Assembly: GCF_001886735.1 (NCBI RefSeq)
Contig: NZ_CP018076.1
Span: forward strand, 1,550,001-1,614,000
Length of the DNA stretch: 64,000 bases
Source of the DNA: Sulfitobacter alexandrii
Lineage (GTDB): Bacteria > Pseudomonadota > Alphaproteobacteria > Rhodobacterales > Rhodobacteraceae
Direction of reading: 5' to 3'
This document shows, piece after piece, positions 44,801 to 54,168 of the stretch. A program made the position numbers and the translations under genes. Under the pieces are notes generated by a model, which was given only the letters and a program-made list of their open reading frames with translations, was not told where the DNA came from and made no database searches. Position 1 is the stretch's first letter. Each line of letters opens with the position of its first letter.

Positions 44801-45963
44801 GCGCGTTCGCCGTGGCTGGACAGGTCCAGCCCGTCGGATTCGGCCTCGGCGTCGACCCGCATGGGAACCACCGCGCGGCAGGCGTAGGCGATGACCAGTG
44901 TCATGACGGTGGTGAAGGCGCCGACGATGGCCAGCGATCCCAGTTGCGCGGCCCACGTGCCGGCCCCCAGCGCCGCGATCATAACGGTGCCGAATATGCC
45001 GCCCACGCCGTGCACGGCAAAGACGTCGAGCGTGTCGTCCACCCGCATCTTGTTCCGGATCAGCACGACGGCCTCCTGGCACAGGATGCCCGCGATGCCG
45101 CCGATCAGCAACGCCGCCCACGGGCCCACGAAACCCGACGCGGGCGTGATCGACGCGAGGCCCGCGATGGTGCCCGTCACGAGACCCACCAGCGACGACT
45201 TGCCGAACTTGATCTTCTCCCACAGCGCCCATGTCAGCGAGGCGGTCGCGGCGGAGATATGGGTCACGGTGATCGCCATGGCGGCGCCGCCGTCGGCGGC
45301 CAGCTGCGAGCCGCCGTTGAAGCCGAACCAGCCGACCCAGAGCATCGCGGCCCCGATCATCACGAGTCCGGGGCTGTGCGGCGGCTTGGTGTTGTCGCGG
45401 CGCGCGCCCAGCATGATCGCGAGGATCAGCGCGGCGATCCCCGCCGTTTCATGCACCACGATGCCGCCCGCGAAATCCCGCACGCCGGTCTCGCCGAAGA
45501 TGCCACCGTCGGCCAGCATCCCGCCGCCCCAGACCCAGTGCACCACCGGCGCGTAGCACAGCAGCATCCACAGCCCCGAGAACAGCAGCAGGAAGGCGAA
45601 GTTGACCCGCTCCACGTAGGCGCCGACGATCAGGGCGGGCGTGATGATGGCGAATGTCATCTGGAAGGCGAAGAACAGGATCTCGGGCAGGGTGCCGGCG
45701 AGGCTGTCGGCGGTGACACCGCCGAGGCCGGCCTTGCCCAGCCCGCCCCAGATCCCGCCGGGTTCGGCGCCGAAGGCGATGGAATAGCCCAGCAGGAACC
45801 ACAGCACCGACATCAGGCAGGCGAGCGCGTAGCAATGCATGAACACGCTGAGCACGTTGCGGGCGCGCACGAGCCCGCCATAGAACAGGGCAAGCCCCGG
45901 CAGTGTCATGAAGAGGACCAGCGCGGTGGCGGTCATGATCCAGGCGGAATCGGCGGCGTTCAT
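44782..45963 (-). CDS. amt: Ammonium transporter
   Basis: A 393-residue Amt-family channel with eleven predicted spans. The N-terminal DSAWIMTATALVLFMTLPGLALFYGG is the Amt signature region. Pore histidines lie in GGIVVHETAG (about residue 163) and VHGVGGIFGTV (about 310), matching the twin-His site. No glnK gene, the usual partner, is adjacent. NtrBC, which controls amt genes in relatives, is encoded 4 kb away. The stop end overlaps the convergent MmgE gene. Confidence 0.95.
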   Translation of the reverse strand: MNAADSAWIMTATALVLFMTLPGLALFYGGLVRARNVLSVFMHCYALACLMSVLWFLLGYSIAFGAEPGGIWGGLGKAGLGGVTADSLAGTLPEILFFAFQMTFAIITPALIVGAYVERVNFAFLLLFSGLWMLLCYAPVVHWVWGGGMLADGGIFGETGVRDFAGGIVVHETAGIAALILAIMLGARRDNTKPPHSPGLVMIGAAMLWVGWFGFNGGSQLAADGGAAMAITVTHISAATASLTWALWEKIKFGKSSLVGLVTGTIAGLASITPASGFVGPWAALLIGGIAGILCQEAVVLIRNKMRVDDTLDVFAVHGVGGIFGTVMIAALGAGTWAAQLGSLAIVGAFTTVMTLVIAYACRAVVPMRVDAEAESDGLDLSSHGERAYDLTS

Positions 45964-46102
45964 CGTTGGGTCTCCCGGTCGGCATCAAGGTTGCCGCACC
46001 TTGACCAAGTGCCGTGCCCGGAAAAGTCCCGGCCTGCCTGTTTTGTGGTCTTTTGTGAAAATGCCTGATTTTTCGGCGGGAAGCCGCACCTTTCGCCCAG
46101 GA

Positions 46103-46579
46103 TCAGGGCAAAGTGTGAAGCCCTTCGAGCAGCAGCGTCTGCGCATAGTCGCGCGCCGCGGTACGCACCCGGCTGCGCCCCAGCGCGCCGAATTCCTGTG
46201 TGACGCTCCAGACCTGAATGCCCGAGGCGAGGCCGAAGCAGACCCGGCCTTCGGGCTTGTTGTCGGATCCGCCGGGGCCGGCGATCCCGGTGATCGACAC
46301 GGCCAGTCCCGCGTCCGACCCGGCCAGCGCACCCGTCGCCATCTCCTTCGCGACCTCTTCGGACACCGCGCCGTGCATGTGAAGCGTGCCGGGTTTCACC
46401 CCCAGAAGTGCTGTCTTGGCCGCGTTGGTGTAGGTCACGAACCCGCGGTCGAACATCATCGACGATCCGGGCAATTCGGTCAGCGCCGCCGCGACGAGCC
46501 CGCCGGTACAGCTTTCGGCGCAGGCAATCATGACACCCTTAGTCCTAGCCAATTCAAGTATTTGTGCGGCAATGCTCAT
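46103..46579 (-). CDS. pncC: CinA C-terminal-domain protein (nicotinamide-nucleotide amidase)
   Basis: A 158-residue stand-alone CinA amidase domain that converts NMN to nicotinate mononucleotide in pyridine salvage. The signature AESCTGGLVAAALTELPGSS (catalytic Ser near residue 24) and SITGIAGPGGSDNKPEGRV are complete. Its ATG overlaps the pgpA stop (ATGA), forming ispDF-pgpA-cinA, a familiar order in this group. Confidence 0.93.
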   Translation of the reverse strand: MSIAAQILELARTKGVMIACAESCTGGLVAAALTELPGSSMMFDRGFVTYTNAAKTALLGVKPGTLHMHGAVSEEVAKEMATGALAGSDAGLAVSITGIAGPGGSDNKPEGRVCFGLASGIQVWSVTQEFGALGRSRVRTAARDYAQTLLLEGLHTLP

Positions 46580-47069
46580 GTCAGAACTCCGTGGTACAGC
46601 CCGGCGAGCGCCATCACCCCCAGCGCCGCGAGGATGCCCGCGATCACGTCGTCCAGCATCACGCCGAGCGGATCGCCCCGCCGGTCGGCCCATCCCACCA
46701 GCCAGGGTTTCCAGATGTCGAACAGCCGGAACAGGACGAAGGCCGCGATCCAGCCCGGCCACATCACCGTCACGTCCATGCCCCGTGTCCAGGCCGCGTA
46801 GGACAGCGGCAGCAGCGCGACCCACTGGCCCGCGACCTCGTCGATCACGATCTCGGAGGGGTCATGGTCGTCGCTGCCCGCCGTCATCCGGGAGGTGGCC
46901 CACCAACCGCCGAAGAACGCGGCGCCGATGCCCAGCACCAGCAAGGGCAGCCCCCCAGCACATGGAGCAGCCAGCCCCAGGGCAGCGCCACCAGCGATCC
47001 CCAGGTGCCCGACGCGGGCCGGATGTACCCGATGCCCAGCACCGTGCCGATCAACCGCGCGGGGGTCAT
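46576..47069 (-). pseudogene. pgpA: Phosphatidylglycerophosphatase A, frameshifted at a G-run
   Basis: PgpA dephosphorylates phosphatidylglycerophosphate in the inner membrane. The first frame (from ATG 47069) reads RLIGTVLGIGYIRPASGTWGS, LHVLGG; the second continues LVLGIGAAFFGGWWATSRM, then DPSEIVIDEVAGQW and FRLFDIWKPWLVGW to 46576. The two meet at a six-C run (46951-46956; six Gs in the coding sense); one more G restores the frame (HVLGGLPLLVLGIG). Both ends overlap neighbours as ATGA, as expected of a working operon gene, so an assembly error is more likely than a true mutation. Confidence 0.9.
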
Positions 47070-48196
47070 GGCTTCACCAGCGTTGCCGTGGCCATGCAGG
47101 CAATCCCTTCGCCCCGGCCGGTAAAGCCCAGCCGTTCCGACGTTGTCGCCTTCACGGACACGCGCGACTCTTCAAGGCCCAGCAACCCGGCCATGACGCG
47201 CCGCATTTCCGGGGCGTGAGGGCCGATCTTGGGGGTTTCGCAGATCAGCGTGCAGTCCACATGGGTCAGGGCAAAGCCCGCGTCCGACGCGAGGGTCGCC
47301 GCGTGACGCAGGAATATCTCGCTTGCGGCGCCCTTCCATTGGGGTTCCGTCGGGGGAAAGTGCTGGCCGATGTCGCCCATGGCCAGTGCGCCATAAATCG
47401 CGTCCGTCACCGTGTGCATGCCGACGTCCGCATCCGAATGTCCCACCAGCCCGCGATCGTGCGGGATGCGCACCCCGCACAGCGTCACGTGGTCTCCCGG
47501 CCCGAAGGCGTGCACGTCGAAGCCGTTGCCTGTCCTGATGTCCATCCTGCCCTCCAGTAGGCGTGCCGCGCGGGCGAAGTCGCCCGGCGTGGTGATCTTG
47601 ATGTTATCCGCGTCGCCCCGCGTGATGGCAACCGGGTGTCCCGCCGCCCGGGCCACCGCCACGTCGTCCGCCGCCGGGCCGTCGTACTGCCGGTGCGCGT
47701 CCCGGATCAGCGCGAGGTCGAAACCCTGCGGGGTCTGGGCCGCCACGAGGTTGTCACGGTCCTGCGTGCCGGCGACCTGCGCGCCCTCGCTGCGCCAGAG
47801 CGCATCCGTGACCGGCAGGCCGGGCGCCGCGGCATCGCATGTATCGAGCGCCGCGATCACGTCCGCGATCACAGCCTGGCTCACGCAGCAGCGCGCCGCG
47901 TCGTGGATCAGCACCTTGCCCGTCGCGGGCAGCAGGGCCAGCCCCGCACGGACCGAGGCCGCGCGGTCCGCGCCGCCGGGGGCCACATCTATGCCCTCGC
48001 GCCGGAAGGCTTCGGCCCGGTCCATGTCGTCGGGGTGCAGGACAAGGGCGATGCGGTCGACGCGGGGCGCCGCGCGGAAGGCGGCAAGGGTATGTTCGAG
48101 TACGCTGCGCCCGGCGATCCGCTGCCACTGCTTGGGAAGGTCGCCGCCGGCGCGGGTGCCGCGCCCGGCTGCCACCACGAGGGCGGAAATGGTCAT
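47066..48196 (-). CDS. ispDF: Bifunctional IspD/IspF isoprenoid enzyme
   Basis: The 376-residue fusion carries two MEP-pathway steps. IspD (about 1-220): [21 protein letters not shown] nucleotide-binding loop, [12 protein letters not shown] and AAQTPQGF. IspF (about 220-376): [22 protein letters not shown] metal-binding Dx[17 protein letters not shown] and [17 protein letters not shown]. The fusion is common in alphaproteobacteria; IspE is the step between. The stop overlaps the pgpA start. It is divergent from dusB. Confidence 0.97.
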   Translation of the reverse strand: MTISALVVAAGRGTRAGGDLPKQWQRIAGRSVLEHTLAAFRAAPRVDRIALVLHPDDMDRAEAFRREGIDVAPGGADRAASVRAGLALLPATGKVLIHDAARCCVSQAVIADVIAALDTCDAAAPGLPVTDALWRSEGAQVAGTQDRDNLVAAQTPQGFDLALIRDAHRQYDGPAADDVAVARAAGHPVAITRGDADNIKITTPGDFARAARLLEGRMDIRTGNGFDVHAFGPGDHVTLCGVRIPHDRGLVGHSDADVGMHTVTDAIYGALAMGDIGQHFPPTEPQWKGAASEIFLRHAATLASDAGFALTHVDCTLICETPKIGPHAPEMRRVMAGLLGLEESRVSVKATTSERLGFTGRGEGIACMATATLVKP

Positions 48197-48375
48197 CTGG
48201 GCCTCCGGTCACGCATGAGGTCTGTCTAGGCAAACTGGCGGAGGCGCGCAATCGGCATGTCGGCTGCCTAAAAGATAGGCACAACGCAATGTGATGGCCG
48301 TTAATGGGGCGATATCGCGTTGAGGTCCGGGTGGTGCGGGAGTAGACCAGAGACAAGCGCCCAAGGATTAAGCAC

Positions 48376-49362
48376 GTGACCCCGACCAGCCTGCCGATCG
48401 ACCTGACCCCGCCGGTGTTTCTCGCCCCGATGGCCGGAATCACCGATCTGCCTTACCGCAGCCTCGTGGCGCGCTTCGGCGCGGGGCTGGTGGTCTCCGA
48501 GATGGTGGCCAGCCAGGAGTTGCTGACCCGTCGCCCCGGCACCCGCGAGAAGGCCGAACTGGGGCTTGGGGTCGAAGGGACCGCGGTGCAGATCGCGGGA
48601 CGCGAGGCCGAACCCATGGCCGAGGCCGCGCGGATGATCGCGGGGCAGGGCGCGCGGATCATCGACATCAACATGGGCTGCCCGGCCAAGAAGGTGACCA
48701 ACGGCGCGTCGGGGTCCGCGCTGATGAAGACCCCCGATCACGCGCTGCGCCTGATCGAGGCGGTGGTCAGCGCTGTGGATGTTCCCGTCACGCTCAAGAC
48801 CCGTCTGGGCTGGGACGACGGGATGCTCAACGCCCCTGACATCGCCCGGCGTGCCGAGGCGGCGGGCATCCGCATGATCACGATCCACGGCCGCACCCGC
48901 TGCCAGTTCTACAAGGGACGTGCGGACTGGCGCGCGATCCGGCGGGTCAAGGACGCGGTCGGCATCCCCGTCATCGCAAATGGCGACATCACCGGCCCCC
49001 GTACCGCGCGCCAGGCGCTGGACCGGTCCGGCGCGGATGGCGTCATGGTCGGGCGCGGTGCGCAGGGCCGGCCCTGGCTGCTGGCCGAGATTGCCCACGC
49101 GCTTCACGGCACGCCCGCCCCCGAGGTGCCCGAGGGGCGCGCTTTCGCGGACATGGTCGAGGATCATTACGATGCCATGCTGTCCTTTTACGGGGCGGCG
49201 CTGGGGGCGCGGGTCGCGCGCAAGCATCTGGGCTGGTACATGGACGCCGCCGGCACCTTGCCCGGCCCGCGCCGGGCGCTGCTGACCGCCGCCACACCGG
49301 GCGCGGCGCGGCGGCTGATCCGCGACGTCATGATGCCCGACCGGGCCGCGGTGGCGGCGTGA
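48376..49362 (+). CDS. dusB: tRNA-dihydrouridine synthase (DusB / NifR3)
   Basis: DusB reduces uridine to dihydrouridine in the tRNA D-loop using FMN and NADPH. The 328 residues include FLAPMAGITDLPYRSLV, INMGCPAKKV (active-site Cys near residue 101), GRTRCQFYKGRADW and IANGDITGPRTA. The start is GTG 48376 with AAGGA upstream. In Rhodobacter this gene (nifR3) heads the ntrBC operon; the ntrB start overlaps its stop here, the same arrangement. Confidence 0.96.
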   Translation: MTPTSLPIDLTPPVFLAPMAGITDLPYRSLVARFGAGLVVSEMVASQELLTRRPGTREKAELGLGVEGTAVQIAGREAEPMAEAARMIAGQGARIIDINMGCPAKKVTNGASGSALMKTPDHALRLIEAVVSAVDVPVTLKTRLGWDDGMLNAPDIARRAEAAGIRMITIHGRTRCQFYKGRADWRAIRRVKDAVGIPVIANGDITGPRTARQALDRSGADGVMVGRGAQGRPWLLAEIAHALHGTPAPEVPEGRAFADMVEDHYDAMLSFYGAALGARVARKHLGWYMDAAGTLPGPRRALLTAATPGAARRLIRDVMMPDRAAVAA

Positions 49363-50432
49363 GCATGGACCGCCAGATCTGGGCCTCGCTGCCCATCCCC
49401 AGTTTCGTGATCGCGCCGGACAACCGCATCGACGCGGTGAACCCGGCCGCCGAAGGGTTTCTCAACGCCTCGGCCAAGCATGTCACGGGCACGCCGATCT
49501 GGGACATGGTGGCCGTCGACGATCCGCTCGAAGAGGCGTTTGCCCGCGCGCGGGAGACCAGCACGCCGCTTTTCGTCAACGACATCGACGTGGGGTCGGG
49601 CCAGCGGCCGCCGCTGAAATCATCGCTGCAGATCGCGCCGCTGTCGGGGCGCCCCGGTTACATGCTGATGATGATCAGCCCGCGCGAACTGGCCGGCCGC
49701 ATGACGCAGAGCCATTCCGTCAAATCCGCCGCGAAGTCCGCCATCGGGATGGCCGAGATGCTGGCGCACGAGATCAAGAACCCCCTTGCCGGCATCACCG
49801 GCGCGGCGCAGCTTCTGTCGATGAACCTCAGCGCCGAGGAGCTCGAGCTGACGGATCTGATCGTCGCCGAAAGCCGCCGGATCGTGAAGCTGCTGGAACA
49901 GGTCGAGCAGTTCGGCAACCTGACGGAGCCGGTGCGCAAGCCGGTCAACCTGCACGATGTGCTGGACCGGGCCCGGCGCTCGGCGCTGCTGGGCTTTGGC
50001 GCGCAGATGAAGATCATCGAGGATTACGACCCCTCGCTGCCGCCCGCACTGGGCGACAAGGACCAGTTGCTGCAGGTGGTGCTGAACCTGCTGAAGAACG
50101 CGTCCGAGGCCGCGGGCGAAGGCGGCGGCACGATACGGCTGCACACCTATTTCGAACATTCCTTCCGGCTGCGCCGTGCCGACGGCACGGGCCAGTCGCT
50201 GCCGCTGCAGATCGAGGTGATCGACGACGGTCCCGGCCTGCCGGAACACATCAAGTCGGTGATCTTCGACCCCTTCGTGTCGGGGCGTGAGAACGGCACC
50301 GGGCTGGGGCTGGCGCTGGTCAGCAAGATCATTTCAGAACACGACGGCTGGATCTCGGTCGACAGCACGCCGGGCCGTACCGTCTTTCGCATTTCGTTGT
50401 CCCGCGCCCCGGCGCAGCAAGAGGAGAGTTAA
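49359..50432 (+). CDS. ntrB: Nitrogen regulation sensor kinase NtrB
   Basis: NtrB is the cytosolic kinase/phosphatase for NtrC, controlled by PII proteins. The 357 residues have an N-terminal PAS domain (about 10-110), then H-box EMLAHEIKNPLAGITGAAQL, N-box VVLNLLKNASEAAGEG, G1 DDGPGLPE and G2 NGTGLGLALV. No membrane span is present. GTG 49359 overlaps the dusB stop (GTGA); ATG 49365 is an alternative. ntrC follows three bases after the stop. Confidence 0.94.
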   Translation: MSMDRQIWASLPIPSFVIAPDNRIDAVNPAAEGFLNASAKHVTGTPIWDMVAVDDPLEEAFARARETSTPLFVNDIDVGSGQRPPLKSSLQIAPLSGRPGYMLMMISPRELAGRMTQSHSVKSAAKSAIGMAEMLAHEIKNPLAGITGAAQLLSMNLSAEELELTDLIVAESRRIVKLLEQVEQFGNLTEPVRKPVNLHDVLDRARRSALLGFGAQMKIIEDYDPSLPPALGDKDQLLQVVLNLLKNASEAAGEGGGTIRLHTYFEHSFRLRRADGTGQSLPLQIEVIDDGPGLPEHIKSVIFDPFVSGRENGTGLGLALVSKIISEHDGWISVDSTPGRTVFRISLSRAPAQQEES

Positions 50433-50435
50433 GAC

Positions 50436-51809
50436 ATGGATGGCACCGTTCTCGTCGCCGATGACGACCGCACGATCCGCACCGTCCTGACACAGGCGCT
50501 GACCCGCGCGGGCTGCAAGGTACATGCCACGTCCAGCCTCACGACGCTGATGCGCTGGGTGGGCGAGGGCAAGGGCGACGTGGTCATCACCGATGTGGCC
50601 ATGCCGGACGGCAACGGTCTGGAAATGCTGCCGAAGATATCCATCGACCGGCCCGACATGCCGGTGATCGTGATCTCGGCCCAGAACACCATCATGACGG
50701 CGATCAAGGCGGCGGAGGCCGAAGCCTTCGATTACCTGCCCAAGCCCTTTGACCTGCCGGACCTGATGAAACGCACGGCCCGCGCGCTCGATCGCAAGGG
50801 CGCGCCGCGCGCGGCACCCGTCTCCAAGGCCGCGTCCGAGGACCGTGACGATCTGCCTCTGGTCGGACGCACACCGGTGATGCAGGCGCTTTACCGGCTG
50901 GTAGCGCGGGTGATGAACACGGATCTGCCGGTTCTCATCTGGGGCGAGAGTGGCACCGGCAAATCGTTGATCGGACGGGCGATCCACGACTTTTCCGATC
51001 GCCGGTCGCTGCCGTTCGTCACCGTCACCGGCGCCGAGCTGCAGGATCTCGAAGGACCGGCGCGGGTTCTGGCGCGGGTGCGCGGCGGAACGCTGCTGAT
51101 CGACGAGATCGCGGACATCGACCAGGAGGTTCAGGCCCGCATCGCGCGGATGATGGACGCGCCGGGCGAATACAGTCCGCGTTTCCTCGCCACCAGCCAA
51201 TCCGACCTCGCCGCCGCGATGAAGGCAGGCACCCTGCGCCGCGACCTTTATTACCGGTTGTCGGGCGCGACACTGCATGTGCCCGCCCTGCGCGACCGGG
51301 TGGAGGACATAGAGCTTCTGGCGGCGCATTTCCTTGAAAAGGCCGAAGGCACGGGCACCACCGGGCCGCGCCATCTGTCCGAAGGGGCCGCCAAGGTCTT
51401 TGGCAACTATCCATGGCCGGGCAACGTGCGCCAGCTTGAACACGCCATGCGCCAGCTGGCGCTGACCAGCCGCGCGGCGGAAATTTCGCAGGCCGAGGCG
51501 GAACAGGTTCTGGGCGCGCAGCCATCCGCGGAACCGCTGAGCACGCAGGCCAATACCGAACGTCTGGGCCAGAGCGTGGAGCGGCACCTGCGCCGCTATT
51601 TCGACCAGCACGGCGCGATGCTGCCGCCGCCGGGGCTCTATGCCCGCATCCTGCGGGAGGTCGAGGCGCCGCTGATCGAGATCGCCCTTGGCGCGACGTC
51701 CGGGAATCAGGCGAAATGCGCCGATCTGCTGGGCATCAACCGGAACACCCTGCGCAAGAAAATCACCGACCTCGATATTGAGGTGACACGGGGTCGCAAA
51801 ATGATGTAA
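50436..51809 (+). CDS. ntrC: Nitrogen regulation response regulator NtrC, GAFTGA-less form
   Basis: The 457 residues form a receiver ([22 protein letters not shown]), an AAA+ domain (Walker A GESGTGKS near residue 170, Walker [19 protein letters not shown]) and a Fis-type helix-turn-helix ([18 protein letters not shown]). The region between Walker A and B is about 20 residues shorter than in enteric NtrC and lacks GAFTGA. Rhodobacter capsulatus NtrC is known to have this trait and to activate sigma-70 polymerase; the same is expected here. Confidence 0.93.
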   Translation: MDGTVLVADDDRTIRTVLTQALTRAGCKVHATSSLTTLMRWVGEGKGDVVITDVAMPDGNGLEMLPKISIDRPDMPVIVISAQNTIMTAIKAAEAEAFDYLPKPFDLPDLMKRTARALDRKGAPRAAPVSKAASEDRDDLPLVGRTPVMQALYRLVARVMNTDLPVLIWGESGTGKSLIGRAIHDFSDRRSLPFVTVTGAELQDLEGPARVLARVRGGTLLIDEIADIDQEVQARIARMMDAPGEYSPRFLATSQSDLAAAMKAGTLRRDLYYRLSGATLHVPALRDRVEDIELLAAHFLEKAEGTGTTGPRHLSEGAAKVFGNYPWPGNVRQLEHAMRQLALTSRAAEISQAEAEQVLGAQPSAEPLSTQANTERLGQSVERHLRRYFDQHGAMLPPPGLYARILREVEAPLIEIALGATSGNQAKCADLLGINRNTLRKKITDLDIEVTRGRKMM

Positions 51810-51921
51810 AACCGCCACATAACCGTGGCCATCGTGTCTCAGCCAAAGGCTCAGTGCGGTCAGGACCACATAATATGGCGGTTGATGCCCCGGTGCATCA
51901 CATCATCAGGCGAGGTAGCGG

Positions 51922-54168
51922 GTGGTATCCCGGTCACGCAGGATTACGTTGGAACGTCTGGGCCGCCTGCGGCGTGTCAAGCGTGTGCGCAATCTGGCCA
52001 CGCTGGGTCTGGTCGTGCTCGGGCCCGTGCTGGCCATGGCGACCTATCTCATCCTCGGTCCTCTGGGGCAGGGGGCGAACACGCCGAGCCTGCGGCTCAT
52101 CCTGCTGACGGACCTTGTCTATGTCCTGCTTGTCGCGGCTCTGGTCCTGTCGCAGGTGGCCCGGCTCATCGCCGCGCGCCGGGCCAAGTCGGCGGGATCG
52201 CGGCTGCACCTGCGTCTCACGGGCGTTTTCGCCCTGATGGCGCTGATCCCGACCGTCAGCGTCGCGGTGTTCGCCGGGCTGACGGTGAACGTGGGGCTTG
52301 AGGGCTGGTTCTCGGACCGGGTCCGCTCGGTCGTGGAAACATCGCTGACCGCCGCCCAGGCCTACGAGAACGAGCAGCGCGAGGGCCTGCGCGAGGACGC
52401 GGCGGCGCTGGCGCGGTTCATCGACCAGAACGCCGGGCCGGGCCGCGTGCTGACCGACCGCCAACTGCTGACCGAGGGGCAGCGCCAGATCCAGCGCGGC
52501 CTGCGCGAGGCCTACCTGATCGACGGCACCGGGCAGATCCGGGCGCGGGGAGCGCGGTCCTATCTTTTCAACTTCGAAGAGCCGACGAGCGCGCAGATCG
52601 AGGAATCGCGCGGCAGCCGGATTCTGGTGATCGAGGACTGGGCGAACAACGAATTCCGCGCGCTGGTGCCGCTGGACAGCGCTGTCGATCGGTATCTCTA
52701 CGTCAGCCGCGATGTGGACGGTGATATCCTGTCGCTTCTCGATGAAACACAGGAGACCGCGCGGCTCTACCAGCAGCTCGAAGCGGATCGGGGCAGGCTG
52801 CTGTTCGAGTTCGGTCTGCTCTATGTCGGGTTCGCGGTCATTCTGATCCTCGCGGCGGTCTGGCTGGGCCTGTGGTTCGCCGAACGGCTCTCGGGCCCCG
52901 TGGGGCGGCTGACAGGCGCGGCGCAACAGGTCGGGGCGGGGGACCTCAACGTGCAGGTCCGCGAGGAGGACGGCGACGACGAGATCGCCATGCTCGGACG
53001 GTACTTCAACCAGATGACCACCCAGCTGCGCGGCCAGCGCGAGGCCTTGCTGGACAACAACCGGCAGATCGAGCGTCGCCGCCGGCTGTTCGATTCCGTG
53101 CTCACATCGGTCACGTCGGGGGTGGTGGGGCTGGATCCCGAGGGGCGGGTGACCTTCGTCAACCGTTCCGCGATGCGGCTGCTCGACTGGGCCGAGGACC
53201 AGCAATCGCTGGCGCTGACGGTCGCAGTGCCCGAGTTCGGCCCGCTTTTCGAGACGCTTGCCGGCACCGGGGTCGAGGCGACGACCGGCGAGGTCAAGGT
53301 GTCGCGTCAGGGCGCGATGGAGAACCTGCTTGTCCGCATGGCCACCCGGCGCAGCGACAACGGCAGGCTGGAGGGCTACGTCGTCGCCTTCGATGACGTG
53401 ACCGACCTCGTGAGCGCGCAGCGCATGGCGGCCTGGGGCGATGTCGCCCGCCGGATCGCGCACGAGATCAAGAACCCGCTGACGCCGATCCAGCTTTCGG
53501 CGGAACGCATCAGGCGCAAGTTCGGCAAGCAGCTGCAGGGCGAGGACGCCGACAAGCTGGAGCAGATGACCGGCGTCATCATCAGGCAGACCGGCGACCT
53601 GCGGCGCATCGTCGACGAGTTTTCCAAGTTCGCGCGGATGCCCGAGCCTCTGACGGCCGAAGAAGACCTGTGCCAACTGCTGCGCGACGCGGTGCTGCTG
53701 CAACAGGCGGGGCAACCGGGGGTGCGGATCGACCTGACGTTGCCGGACCGACCGGTTCCGGCGCAGGTGGACGCCGCGATGATCTCGCAGGCCCTGACAA
53801 ACCTCATCAAGAACGCCGGCGAAGCGATTGAAAGCCTGAAGGAAAAGGGCGCGCCCGATGATCTGGCGCCGCGCATCGTCGTGACGCTGGTGCCGGGGGG
53901 GACCACCGCCCGGATCACCATTGCCGACAACGGCATCGGCCTGCCCGAGGACCGCGCCCGCCTGTTCGAACCCTATGTGACGACCCGCAGCGAAGGCACC
54001 GGCCTTGGCCTGCCCATCGTCAAGAAGATCATCGAGGAACACGGCGGCAGCCTGACGCTCGAAAACGCCCCGGTGTTCGAGGGGCAGACCCATTTCGGCG
54101 CGATGGCGGTGATCACCCTGCCGGTCGTGCCATCCCAGAACCCCGCCCAGATGGAGGAAACCGCATGA
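51922..54168 (+). CDS. ntrY: Membrane sensor histidine kinase NtrY
   Basis: A 748-residue kinase. Two or three N-terminal spans (about 25-150), a periplasmic loop to about 295, another span near 300-325, HAMP (about 325-378), PAS (about 385-490) and the kinase core: RRIAHEIKNPLTPIQLSAER, N-box ALTNLIKNAGEAIES, G1 DNGIGLPE, G2 EGTGLGLPIV. NtrY senses nitrogen or redox state and phosphorylates NtrX. Start is GTG 51922. The stop overlaps the ntrX ATG (ATGA). Confidence 0.94.
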   Translation: MVSRSRRITLERLGRLRRVKRVRNLATLGLVVLGPVLAMATYLILGPLGQGANTPSLRLILLTDLVYVLLVAALVLSQVARLIAARRAKSAGSRLHLRLTGVFALMALIPTVSVAVFAGLTVNVGLEGWFSDRVRSVVETSLTAAQAYENEQREGLREDAAALARFIDQNAGPGRVLTDRQLLTEGQRQIQRGLREAYLIDGTGQIRARGARSYLFNFEEPTSAQIEESRGSRILVIEDWANNEFRALVPLDSAVDRYLYVSRDVDGDILSLLDETQETARLYQQLEADRGRLLFEFGLLYVGFAVILILAAVWLGLWFAERLSGPVGRLTGAAQQVGAGDLNVQVREEDGDDEIAMLGRYFNQMTTQLRGQREALLDNNRQIERRRRLFDSVLTSVTSGVVGLDPEGRVTFVNRSAMRLLDWAEDQQSLALTVAVPEFGPLFETLAGTGVEATTGEVKVSRQGAMENLLVRMATRRSDNGRLEGYVVAFDDVTDLVSAQRMAAWGDVARRIAHEIKNPLTPIQLSAERIRRKFGKQLQGEDADKLEQMTGVIIRQTGDLRRIVDEFSKFARMPEPLTAEEDLCQLLRDAVLLQQAGQPGVRIDLTLPDRPVPAQVDAAMISQALTNLIKNAGEAIESLKEKGAPDDLAPRIVVTLVPGGTTARITIADNGIGLPEDRARLFEPYVTTRSEGTGLGLPIVKKIIEEHGGSLTLENAPVFEGQTHFGAMAVITLPVVPSQNPAQMEETA

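Noticed and set aside
48320..48348. TTGAGG-N17-TAGACC as a dusB promoter
   Set aside because: Only weak matches at both boxes; not strong enough to list.
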